Of a DNA stretch of 64,000 bases, positions 34,463-42,707 are shown piece by piece (the stretch's first letter is position 1; each line of letters opens with the position of its first letter). The notes under the pieces were generated by a model. It was not told the DNA's origin and ran no database searches. It worked only from the letters and a program-made list of their open reading frames with translations. The stretch spans positions 186,001-250,000 of the forward strand of contig CAVQER010000006.1 of assembly GCA_963711595.1 (NCBI GenBank), read 5' to 3'. The translations under genes and the position numbers were made by a program. Source of the stretch: JAUSIF01 sp963711595. GTDB taxonomy: Bacteria; Pseudomonadota; Alphaproteobacteria; Rhizobiales; Xanthobacteraceae.

Positions 34463-35339
34463 ATGTACTTCTTCCTGCAAATCGCGCTGAGCGGAGTCGC
34501 AACCGGCGCGATCTATGGCCTTATTGCAGTGGGCTACAGCCTTACGTTCATGACGACAAAGGCGCTCAACTTCGCCCTCGGCATGTGGGTCATGCTCGGC
34601 GGCATGCTGACGTATTCGCTAAACGTCCAATACGGTCTTCACCCGCTGATCGTTCTACCGATCGTCACAGCGACGCGTATTCCTGCTCGGACTCGTAGCG
34701 GAGCGGTTTTCCGTGTTTCCGTTCCTGCGCGCCGGCAGCGACGTCTGGGTCATGAGCACGTTGGCGGTCGGATTCCTGTTCATCGACTTGGCCGAAATCA
34801 TCTGGGGCCGGAATCCAACTCCCGTGCCTCCGTTCCTCGGCAAGGACCCGGTCTACATCGGATCGGTCTCCATACTTCCGCAGCAACTCCTCATCATCGC
34901 GGCCGCGGTTGCGACGTTCATCGCATTGGACTTCTTCTATCGCGGAACCTTGCTCGGAAAGGCCTTCCGCGCCGTTGCGCATAGCGCCGATGTCAGCAGT
35001 CTGATGGGCATCAACACGCGCCGTGTGGAGGCGATGTCCTACGCCGTTGCCGCAGCGCTGGCCGGCATAGCCGGATTTCTCGTCGTGCCGCTGACGCTTG
35101 CCGAACCACAGCTCGGTACGGTCCTCGGCCTCAAGGCGTTCGCGATTGCGATCATCGCGGGCCTCGCCGCACCGAGAGGAATCCTGATTTGCGGCCTCCT
35201 CTATGGCGCCTTCGAAGGGCTGGTTTCCGGCTATCTGTACACGGGCATTCGGGACATTCTCGGCTTCACGCTGATGATTCTCGTGCTGTACCTGCGGCCC
35301 GTCGGAATATTCGGCCGCCAGCAGGACGAGCGCGCCTGA
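34463..35339 (+). pseudogene. LivH-type permease, frameshifted
   Basis: The ATG frame gives MYFFLQIALSGVATGAIYGLIAVGYSLTFM... to about LPIVTAT (residue 70), then leaves the family and stops at 34984. A frame one base later continues as VFLLGLVAERFSVFPFLRAGSD, MSTLAVGFLFIDLAEIIWGR and ends GIFGRQQDERA at 35339. Together they form a normal LivH of about 290 residues with the full set of membrane helices. The shift is near 34670-34680. One base change breaks the permease unless it is a sequencing error or is corrected. The stop overlaps the next start by one base, so operon structure is otherwise intact. Confidence 0.8.
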
Positions 35340-37123
35340 TGCCGGGTCGGCTCGTTTGGCTCGCGGTTCTCGCCGTCGCGGCACTGGCTGCGATGCCGAT
35401 CATGGTCGGCGGCACGTACTACCCGTACCTCGGAATCATTGTTTGCATCTTCAGCATCGTTGCGATCGGGCTCAACATCCTCACCGGCTACGCCGGGCAA
35501 TTCTCGCTCGGGCATGCGGCATTCATGGCAATGGGCGCCTACACGACAGCGGTGCTGTCCAAGAACCTCGCCGCGATTCCGTTTCTCGCCGAAACAGGAC
35601 TGCACGTCTGGTTCGGTGTTGCATGCGGGACGTTCGTCGCCGCGTGTTCCGGCGTCGTTCTTGCAATACCTGCGCTGCGCGTCCGCGGACCCTATCTCGC
35701 CATGGTGACGATCGCGTTCGGCTGGGTGATCTGGAAAATCTTGCAGGAGTGGGTTGCGGTCACCGGCGGTGACCTGGGAATTTCGTCGATACCCAAACCG
35801 CAGGTCGGTGCCATACGGCTTGAAACACGGTCCTTCTATTACGTCGTCCTTGTACTGTTTCTGGTGATCCTGGCGCTGCAGCACCGCCTGATCAGTTCGC
35901 AACTCGGCATGCGAATCCGCGCGGTCAAGCATAGCGAGATCGCGCTCGCGTCCGTTGGCGTCGACGTCTATCGGCTGAAGGTGACCATCTTCGTGATCAG
36001 TGCAGCATTCGCCGGATTCGGCGGGACGCTGTTCGCACATCAACAGAACTACATCAGCCCCGACAACTTCCAGTTCTTCAGTTCGGTGTTCTTCTTGCTT
36101 GCGGTTCTGTTCGGAGGTGCCGGCACCATGCTCGGTCCCGTGATTGGGGCCGCTGTTCTCATCCTGCTTCCCGAGATGCTGCACGATTTCGACAAGTATC
36201 GGCTCATCGTCTACGCGTGTCTCATATTGGTTACGCTCTACTATCTTCCAAATGGCATCATGGGACTCGTACTGCGGTCAACGAAGAAAGACGCGCCGCT
36301 GCAGCCGGCTTCTTACACCGCCGATACCCTCACGACATTGCCAGCCGTCACCGGCGCCGAACTGCAAGTCGAAGGTCTTTCTCGTGCGTTCGGCGGAGTC
36401 GTCGCGCTGTCCGACGTGAGCTTCAGCGTCGCCCGCGGATCGATCCACGCGCTAATCGGACCGAACGGCGCGGGAAAAACGACCCTGATCAATATCGTGT
36501 CGGGTATCTACCGGGCCGACAGCGGGCGAATTCGCATCGATGGAGTGGAAGGCAAGATCAGCTCCATGCACGTCGCGGCCCAACAGGGAATCGTCCGGAC
36601 GTTCCAGACGCTGAAGCTGTTCGGAGACATGACGGTCATCGAACACGTGATGATCGGTATGGCGCGGCATTCGCGCGCCCGATTGTGGGACGTGTTTCTC
36701 AATTCACGCCGCGCTCGCGAAGAAGCTGCGCAGGAGCTGCGCGGGGCGCGAGAACTTCTTCGCCTTCTCGGCATTGCGCACTTGGAACAAGTGCCCTCGA
36801 CCGCTCTGGCATATGGGCATCGTCGACTGCTGGAAATCGCCCGCGCCTTGGCGGTGCGGCCGCGAATTCTCTTGCTCGACGAGCCCGCCGCCGGCCTCAT
36901 CGCCGAAGAAATTCGTGCGCTTGCCGAAGTCATCCGCAAACTCAAGCGCCTTGGCATGACCATTCTGCTGGTCGAGCATCATATGGAATTGGTCCTCAGC
37001 GTGTCTGATCGCATCACCGTCCTCGATCATGGCGCGGTGATTGCCGATGGATCCTCTCCGGAAATCCGCCGCAACGAGCGGGTGATCGCCGCCTATCTCG
37101 GGCCCTCGCATGCCGCTGCTTGA
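35339..37123 (+). CDS. LivM-LivG fusion: ABC permease plus ATPase
   Basis: A 594-residue protein. Residues 1-320 are a LivM-type permease with many membrane helices and LNILTGYAGQFSLGHAAFMAMGAY near residue 50. Residues 340-594 are a LivG-type ATPase: Walker A GPNGAGKTTLINIVSG, signature LAYGHRRLLEIARALA, Walker B ILLLDEPAAGL, switch His in VEHHMELV. The two are in one frame with a short linker rich in Thr/Ala. Such fusions are known in this transporter family. Start MPGRLVWLAV overlaps the livH stop (TGATG). Confidence 0.92.
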   Translation: MPGRLVWLAVLAVAALAAMPIMVGGTYYPYLGIIVCIFSIVAIGLNILTGYAGQFSLGHAAFMAMGAYTTAVLSKNLAAIPFLAETGLHVWFGVACGTFVAACSGVVLAIPALRVRGPYLAMVTIAFGWVIWKILQEWVAVTGGDLGISSIPKPQVGAIRLETRSFYYVVLVLFLVILALQHRLISSQLGMRIRAVKHSEIALASVGVDVYRLKVTIFVISAAFAGFGGTLFAHQQNYISPDNFQFFSSVFFLLAVLFGGAGTMLGPVIGAAVLILLPEMLHDFDKYRLIVYACLILVTLYYLPNGIMGLVLRSTKKDAPLQPASYTADTLTTLPAVTGAELQVEGLSRAFGGVVALSDVSFSVARGSIHALIGPNGAGKTTLINIVSGIYRADSGRIRIDGVEGKISSMHVAAQQGIVRTFQTLKLFGDMTVIEHVMIGMARHSRARLWDVFLNSRRAREEAAQELRGARELLRLLGIAHLEQVPSTALAYGHRRLLEIARALAVRPRILLLDEPAAGLIAEEIRALAEVIRKLKRLGMTILLVEHHMELVLSVSDRITVLDHGAVIADGSSPEIRRNERVIAAYLGPSHAAA

Positions 37124-37835
37124 AGTTGACGATCTGCACGTAGGTTATGGCGAGCTTGAGGTCGTGAGGGGCATATCCTTCACGGTCGAGCGCGGCGAAA
37201 TCGTTACCATTCTGGGCAGCAACGGAGCAGGCAAGACAACGACGCTACGAAGTCTGGCCGGACTAACTCGAGCGAAGCGAGGCAGCATCAAGTTCGGCGG
37301 GAAGGACATCGGCAATTCGCCGGCATACGAGATCGCAACCAGCGGGCTCGCGCTTGTGCCCGAAGGAAGACAGCTCTTTCCCGAGCACACGGTGCGCGAG
37401 AACCTGGAACTGGGCGCCTATCGGCGCCATCGCAATGGGAAGAAAGAATTCGACGAGAGCCTTGCCGAAGTTTTCGAATTATTTCCGCGCGTGCAGGAGC
37501 GCCTTGAGCAGCCCGCCGGTCTCTTAAGCGGCGGCGAGCAACAAATGGTGGCCATTGCGCGGGCGCTGGTCGCCCGGCCGCAACTCCTGCTCCTTGACGA
37601 GCCGTCGCTCGGCCTCGCGCCGATCGTCATGCTTACGATCTTCGATGCCTTTCAGCGGTTGAAGGCGCGCGGTCTGACGATCCTCTTGGTCGAGCAAATG
37701 GCGTGGCTCGGACTCAAGATCTGCGACCGTGCGCATGTGCTGGATACCGGCAGAATTGCGCTCTCCGGGACGCCGGAAGAACTGGCTGCCAACCCGCGGG
37801 TCCTGGAAGCCTATCTTGGGGCCGCGGTCTCTTAG
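37110..37835 (+). CDS. LivF-type ABC transporter ATPase
   Basis: A 241-residue ATPase with Walker A LGSNGAGKTTTLRSL, signature LLSGGEQQMVAIARALV, Walker B LLLLDEPSLGLAP and switch VEQMAWLGLKICDR. It overlaps the LivM-LivG fusion gene by 14 bases and completes a five-function importer (binding protein, LivH, LivM, LivG, LivF). No further transporter gene follows; the next element is the tmRNA gene. Confidence 0.93.
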   Translation: MPLLEVDDLHVGYGELEVVRGISFTVERGEIVTILGSNGAGKTTTLRSLAGLTRAKRGSIKFGGKDIGNSPAYEIATSGLALVPEGRQLFPEHTVRENLELGAYRRHRNGKKEFDESLAEVFELFPRVQERLEQPAGLLSGGEQQMVAIARALVARPQLLLLDEPSLGLAPIVMLTIFDAFQRLKARGLTILLVEQMAWLGLKICDRAHVLDTGRIALSGTPEELAANPRVLEAYLGAAVS

Positions 37836-37939
37836 GCGGCACGTGCCTCGATGTCTCAACCCGCCTCGAAGTTCACTTGATCTGGCGCGGGTTCCGGCGG
37901 CCCTTTTTTCGTTTACCGGAGCAGCCTATATTCAATCTG

Positions 37940-38265
37940 TCGGCGCAAGCCGGCTATGGCGATAAACGCACGTCGGAATAAACCTTTCGGACCCGGGGGC
38001 AGTACCCGGCGGCTCCACCAAAGCCCAAACGCCCAATCGAGATTGGGTTTCGGCGGGGCCGAACTAGGATCGACGAGGGTGTAAAGGGCGCGGCTTTCGC
38101 TCGGGATGGTTCCGTCGTTATCGGGCCAATTCATAGTTGCAAACGACAACTATGCTCCGGTTGCTCAGGCCGCGTAAGCGGTTTGAAATACCGAACTTAA
38201 GCCCTGGCGGTTAGCACCGTTCAGGCGGGGTCCGGGGGCACCTGGCAACAGAAGCCCCCACTTTC
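37940..38265 (+). ncRNA. ssrA: tmRNA, circularly permuted two-piece form
   Basis: The acceptor piece comes first and ends CGGCTCC-ACCA at 38020. After a short intervening segment the coding piece starts GGGGCCGAACTAGG at 38055; GGGGCCG pairs with CGGCTCC as the acceptor stem. The tag reading frame is at 38139-38177: ANDNYAPVAQAA then TAA. The coding piece ends in the hairpin GGGGGC...GCCCCC near 38262. This order is diagnostic for alphaproteobacteria. It frees stalled ribosomes and tags the peptide for ClpXP. The 5' boundary is estimated. Confidence 0.96.
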
Positions 38266-38316
38266 ATTTTCCCGGCCTATGGAACCGTCAAACGGAATCG
38301 GCATACTGCAGAAGCC

Positions 38317-38907
38317 ATGCCCGTCGATCTGATCCGTTACGACCTGCTCGCTCAGGACGCGTTGCGCACCGTCGTGAAGAAGGTGCTTGCCGACGTCGCC
38401 GCACGCGGGCTGCCGGGCGACCATCACTTTTTCATTTCCATCGACACGCGCGCCAACGGCGTGAAGATCTCGAGCCGCCTGCGCGAGAAGTATCCCGAGG
38501 AAATGACGATCGTGCTCCAGCATCAGTTCTGGGATCTGATCGTGCACGACGAGCACTTCGACGTGGGCGTGTCGTTCAACGGCATCCCGGAGCGGCTCTC
38601 GGTGCCGTTCGCCTCGATCAAGGGTTTCTTCGATCCCTCGGTGCAGTTCGGATTGCAGTTCGAGCTGGTAGCCGAGCCGAGGCCGCTCGAGAAACACGCC
38701 GACCAGGACACCGAGGCGACTCCCGCCGGAACGAAACCGACGCGTGCCGCGCCGCGCGGCGCCGCCTCCGAGCCGGAAGAGACCCGCCCGGTGCGGTCCG
38801 CGTCTCGCAAAAAGTCGCCGCCGGTTCCTGTCCAGGTGGCTCCCCCACCCGACGAAAAGTCGGCCGGCGCCGAAGTGGTGCGGCTCGACAAGTTTCGCAA
38901 GAAGTGA
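38317..38907 (+). CDS. sspB: alpha-type SspB, ClpXP adaptor for ssrA-tagged proteins
   Basis: A 196-residue protein. Residues 1-130 are the SspB-alpha fold (IRYDLLAQDALRTVVKKVLADVA, LREKYPEEMTIVLQHQFWDLIVHDEHFDVGVSFNGIPERLSVPFASIKGFFDPSV). The rest is a flexible Ala/Pro/Lys-rich linker and a short C-terminal segment (AEVVRLDKFRKK), which in this family binds ClpX. It delivers tmRNA-tagged peptides to ClpXP, and the tmRNA gene is only about 50 bases upstream. The last codon overlaps the folA start. Confidence 0.93.
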   Translation: MPVDLIRYDLLAQDALRTVVKKVLADVAARGLPGDHHFFISIDTRANGVKISSRLREKYPEEMTIVLQHQFWDLIVHDEHFDVGVSFNGIPERLSVPFASIKGFFDPSVQFGLQFELVAEPRPLEKHADQDTEATPAGTKPTRAAPRGAASEPEETRPVRSASRKKSPPVPVQVAPPPDEKSAGAEVVRLDKFRKK

Positions 38908-39416
38908 CCGAGCCCCGTCTCGTCCTCGTGGCGGCCGTGGCGCAGAACGGCGTGATCGGGCGTGACGGCGAATTGCCGTGGTGGCTGCCGGGCGATCTGA
39001 AGCATTTCAAGGCACTGACTCTCGGCAAGCCGATCTTGATGGGCCGGCGGACCTTCGGTTCGATCGGCAAGCCCCTGCCCGGACGCAGCAACATCGTTCT
39101 GACGCATGATCGTACGTTCACGGCCGATGGCGTGCTGGTCGCGCGACATCTCGCGGACGGATTGATGATCGCAGCAGACGAGGCCCAGCGCCTGAACGCG
39201 GACGAAATCGTCGTGATCGGCGGCGCGGCACTCTATGCCGAGACGCTGCCGCGTGCCCATCGTCTCTACCTCACCGAAGTCCATGCCTCGCCGCCCGGCA
39301 CGACACTTTTCCCGCGGATCGAGCGCAGCGAATGGCGTGAGACCGCGCGCGAGGGCCCGCAGCAAGGCCCGGGCGAACCGTTCAGCTATTCCTTCGTCAC
39401 GCTGGAGCGTCGCTGA
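38904..39416 (+). CDS. folA: dihydrofolate reductase
   Basis: A 170-residue enzyme reducing dihydrofolate with NADPH. Landmarks are AVAQNGVIGRDGELPWWLPGDLKHFK, MGRRTFGSIGKPLPGRSNIVL and VIGGAALYAETLPRAHRLYLTEVH. The GTG start overlaps the sspB stop (GTGA), so translation is coupled. ThyA regenerates the folate substrate, yet thyA is about 30 kb away on the other strand. Confidence 0.95.
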   Translation: MTEPRLVLVAAVAQNGVIGRDGELPWWLPGDLKHFKALTLGKPILMGRRTFGSIGKPLPGRSNIVLTHDRTFTADGVLVARHLADGLMIAADEAQRLNADEIVVIGGAALYAETLPRAHRLYLTEVHASPPGTTLFPRIERSEWRETAREGPQQGPGEPFSYSFVTLERR

Positions 39417-39462
39417 CCCGGCAATCGGGTCTGGCGGAAGTTCGACCCGTTTGGGGAAAACA

Positions 39463-40569
39463 TTGCGTTCAATTCGAATCGATCGACAGAAGTCGCTCGT
39501 CGAGGAGCCGCATTCCGGTCACAACAGATATCATCCGGATATCGAGCCCCTCTTGGAGGTGAACGAAGATGAAGAGATAGTTTTAGAAACGCGTGACGCC
39601 GTGGACGGACAGATCACGTCACAGACGACCGTCGCCGACTTTCCCAGCATCGATCGACGAAGAATTCATCCGCTCACAGGACCGGTGTTCGTCAAAGGGG
39701 CAGAGCCAGGCGACCTGCTCGAGATCGAATTCTTGGACATCGCACCCCAGCCCACAGCTTTCACGGCGATATTTCCCGGGGGAGGCTTCCTTCGCGATGT
39801 GATGACCGAACCGTTCCTTGTTCACTGGAGCATGGATGGCGCCTGGGCGACCTCCGAACAGATACCCGGTGTTCGTATTCCGGGCGCACCGTTCATGGGG
39901 ATCTCGGCAGTCGCACCGTCGGCCAAGAAACTCGCGGAATGGGCTCAGCGCGAGCAGCGCGTGCGCGACAGGGGTGGACTAGCGCCTCCGCCCGATCCGG
40001 CCAGCGCGATACCAGGGCACTGCGGCCTTACAGGCCTTCGCACCATTCCGCCGCGCGAAAACGGCGGAAACTTTGACGTAAAACAATTGACGAAGGGCGC
40101 GCGGCTGTTTCTTCCCGTCTTCAAGCAAGGCGCGCTGTTTTCGACAGGTGACGCCCATTTCGCGCAAGGAGACGGCGAGGTTTGTCTTACCGCGGTTGAA
40201 ATGGCGGCTGCCGCGACAGTTCGCTTTCGGGTTCACAACGGCGCCGCGGCGGCGCGTAAATTCTCGAGCCCGGTATTCGCGCGACGCGATTTTTTTGCTG
40301 ATCCAAAGATCGCGATGCCGGAGCGATTCTTAGGGGTCATGGGAATGCCGATCTCGACGGAAGGAGAAATCGAGGCAGAAAATCTGAATCTCGCTTGTCG
40401 AAACGCGGTGCTCAACATGATTGATCTATTGCAGGAACGCGGCTTCAGTCGCGAGCAGGCATACGTCATCTGCAGCGTCGCTGTTGATCTCCGCATATCT
40501 AACGTAGTCGACGTACCTAATTTCGTTGTTTCGGCCCTACTACCGGAGGCGATCTTCGACGGCGATTGA
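39463..40569 (+). CDS. acetamidase/formamidase-family hydrolase
   Basis: A 368-residue enzyme of the FmdA/AmdA family: HNRYHPDIEPLLEVNEDEEIVLETRD, the active-site region PGVRIPGAPFMGISAVAPS, then IPPRENGGNFDVKQLTKGARLFLPVFKQGALFSTGDAHFAQGDGEVCLTAVE, the typical D-HxxQGDGE metal motif. It hydrolyses short amides to ammonia and acid. A TTG start is used: GGGGA lies nine bases upstream, and the earlier frame overlaps folA. It may act with the amide-catabolism genes 8 kb upstream, but is not in that operon. Confidence 0.85.
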   Translation: MRSIRIDRQKSLVEEPHSGHNRYHPDIEPLLEVNEDEEIVLETRDAVDGQITSQTTVADFPSIDRRRIHPLTGPVFVKGAEPGDLLEIEFLDIAPQPTAFTAIFPGGGFLRDVMTEPFLVHWSMDGAWATSEQIPGVRIPGAPFMGISAVAPSAKKLAEWAQREQRVRDRGGLAPPPDPASAIPGHCGLTGLRTIPPRENGGNFDVKQLTKGARLFLPVFKQGALFSTGDAHFAQGDGEVCLTAVEMAAAATVRFRVHNGAAAARKFSSPVFARRDFFADPKIAMPERFLGVMGMPISTEGEIEAENLNLACRNAVLNMIDLLQERGFSREQAYVICSVAVDLRISNVVDVPNFVVSALLPEAIFDGD

Positions 40570-40899
40570 GTGGGTTGGCGAGATCTCGCGCGCCAGCCCG
40601 CTGCAAGGCCCGGGTAGGGACATCGGATCAGACCTCGGCGAACTTTTTCCTGCTTGCCCGGGTTTCACCCGGGTTGCGCCTCGAAAGTTTCGACGCACAG
40701 TAAGTCTCAGCTCTCCACCAACTGCGATGGTGTTCGTTTCGGTCGCACAACACGTGCTTCCACAATAGAGCGTGGAGATCGGAGCAGGACACGCGAACCG
40801 TCATCGCGATCGGTGGCAGGGGAGCGGCAAACGATTGATGCATGAATCTATCACTCGCGTCGCAGAAAATCTGCGGTCGCCTTACAAAGGAGATCACTC
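40570..40899. other. intergenic region with one hairpin
   Basis: It holds the hairpin CCCGGGT-TTC-ACCCGGG at 40657-40673, a possible weak terminator for the amidase, without a T-run. No gene was recognised in the remainder; the last bases hold AAGGAG for the next gene. Confidence 0.5.
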
Positions 40900-41151
40900 A
40901 TGAGCGCTTTGATTGTTGTCGTCGCCACCCTTGCCACCGTCAGCATCGCCAGCACCGCTTTCGCCCAACAGAAACGAACCGGGCGCGACATGATCAACGA
41001 CATGAAAGCAAAATACGGGGAAACCTTTGAGCGGTGTCAGTCCCTCGCGATATCCAGAGGCCATAACTTGCGCGACGACTCGGTCGAAGTAGGCGCGAGC
41101 GAGCCATTCATGATGTTCATCGAGGGCTGCATCATGGGCCAGCAGAAATGA
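40900..41151 (+). CDS. small secreted hypothetical protein
   Basis: An 83-residue protein with a signal peptide (VVVATLATVSIASTAFAQQ). The mature part has two cysteines (ERCQSLAIS, EGCIMGQQ) that could pair and an amphipathic middle. AAGGAG is six bases before the ATG. No family recognised. Confidence 0.65.
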   Translation: MSALIVVVATLATVSIASTAFAQQKRTGRDMINDMKAKYGETFERCQSLAISRGHNLRDDSVEVGASEPFMMFIEGCIMGQQK

Positions 41152-41234
41152 TGCGCCATGCCCGGCCTGTCTAGGCCGGCCGCACGCAATCTACTCGACT
41201 CGAGCATCGCGCTTCGAAACCAAGGAGGTCATCC

Positions 41235-42455
41235 ATGGCCCAGCCCGTCAAGCAACGAGGCAACGATCAAACGACTGACAAGAATGCCATTCGCCCGTTT
41301 CAAGTGAGTTTTCCGGAAGAGGATCTTGTCGACCTTCGGCGACGCATAAAGGCGACACGCTGGCCCGATCGTGAACAGGTAAAGGACGCAACGCAGGGCG
41401 TGCAACTCGCCACCATGCAGAAGCTCGCGGATTACTGGGCCAACGAATACGACTGGCGCAAATGCGAGGCGAAGCTCAACGCGCTGCCCAATTTCGTCAC
41501 CGAGATCGACGGCCTCGATATCCATTTCATCCACGTCCGTTCGAAGCATGAAAATGCGCTGCCCGTGATCATCACGCATGGTTGGCCGGGCTCGGTCGCT
41601 GAGCAGCTGAAGATCATCGACCCCCTCACCAACCCCACAGCGCATGGCGGGAAAGCGAATGAAGCTTTCGACGTCGTGATCCCATCGATCCCGGGCTACG
41701 GCTTCTCCGGCAAGCCGACCGCGACCGGCTGGGATACGCCGCGCATTGCGCGTGCGTGGACCACGCTGATGAAGCGCCTCGGCTACAAACGCTTCGTCGC
41801 GCAGGGCGGCGACTGGGGCGCGGTCATCACCGAGCAGATGGGCGTGATGGCGCCGCCAGAACTGCTCGCCATCCACACCAACATGCCGTCCGCCGTGCCT
41901 CCGGAGATCTTCGAGGCGATGGCCAAGCACACGCCGCCGCCCGGCCTCACGGCCGACGAGAAATGGGCGTTCGAGCGGCTCGACTTCTTCTTCAGCAAGG
42001 GCCTGTCCTATGCCCAGGAAATGGCGCAACGGCCGCAGACGCTGTACGCGATCGAGGACTCGCCCATCGGCCTCGCGGCCTGGTTCCTCGACCACGACCT
42101 CAAGAGCTACGAGCTCCAGGCCCGCGTCTTCGACGGCAAGGCCGAGGGCCTCACGCGCGAGGACATCCTCGACAACATCACGCTCACTTGGCTCACCAAG
42201 ACCGCGGTCTCCGGCGCGCGACTCTACTCTTACGCGCCGCTGCCGTTCTTCAAGCCGTTTGGCGTCAAGATTCCCATCGCCGTCAGCGCCTTCCCCGACG
42301 AGCTCTACCAGGCCCCGAAGAGCTGGGTGGAGAAAGCCTATCCCAAACTCGTCCACTACAACCGGCTTCCCAAGGGTGGCCACTTCGCCGCCTGGGAACA
42401 GCCGCAGTTCCTTACTGCCGAGATCCGAGCGGGCTTCAAGTCCCTTCGCAACTGA
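41235..42455 (+). CDS. epoxide hydrolase (EphA/microsomal-type)
   Basis: A 406-residue alpha/beta-hydrolase. An N-terminal epoxide-hydrolase domain (PFQVSFPEEDLVDLRRRIKATRWP) precedes the hydrolase core: oxyanion motif HGWPGSVAEQ, nucleophile Asp in QGGDWGAVITE, and the catalytic His in KGGHFAAWEQP. The cap between them covers about residues 215-330. AAGGAGG precedes the ATG. It opens epoxides to diols; the substrate is probably an aromatic or terpene oxide, not readable from sequence. Confidence 0.9.
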   Translation: MAQPVKQRGNDQTTDKNAIRPFQVSFPEEDLVDLRRRIKATRWPDREQVKDATQGVQLATMQKLADYWANEYDWRKCEAKLNALPNFVTEIDGLDIHFIHVRSKHENALPVIITHGWPGSVAEQLKIIDPLTNPTAHGGKANEAFDVVIPSIPGYGFSGKPTATGWDTPRIARAWTTLMKRLGYKRFVAQGGDWGAVITEQMGVMAPPELLAIHTNMPSAVPPEIFEAMAKHTPPPGLTADEKWAFERLDFFFSKGLSYAQEMAQRPQTLYAIEDSPIGLAAWFLDHDLKSYELQARVFDGKAEGLTREDILDNITLTWLTKTAVSGARLYSYAPLPFFKPFGVKIPIAVSAFPDELYQAPKSWVEKAYPKLVHYNRLPKGGHFAAWEQPQFLTAEIRAGFKSLRN

Positions 42456-42707
42456 TGTGAAACCGAACGCACGCGTGTCATGCGAGCCGCACGCGGAGGT
42501 CGATCTCAATACTCGGAGTGGTAAAGCCCCGCGGTCCCACCACTTCGCGAGCGTTATTGGCTCGGTGCAGGCTTTGAATACAAGAGGAGTCGCGGGCAGG
42601 ACGCGCGTCAAATGTAGAGCCAACTCAGTTGGTACTCTGCCATCGCTCGTTGCGCCAATCGTAGGAACTAAAGAATAACTCGCCCCCCAATATTGGTCGG
42701 CGACGCG

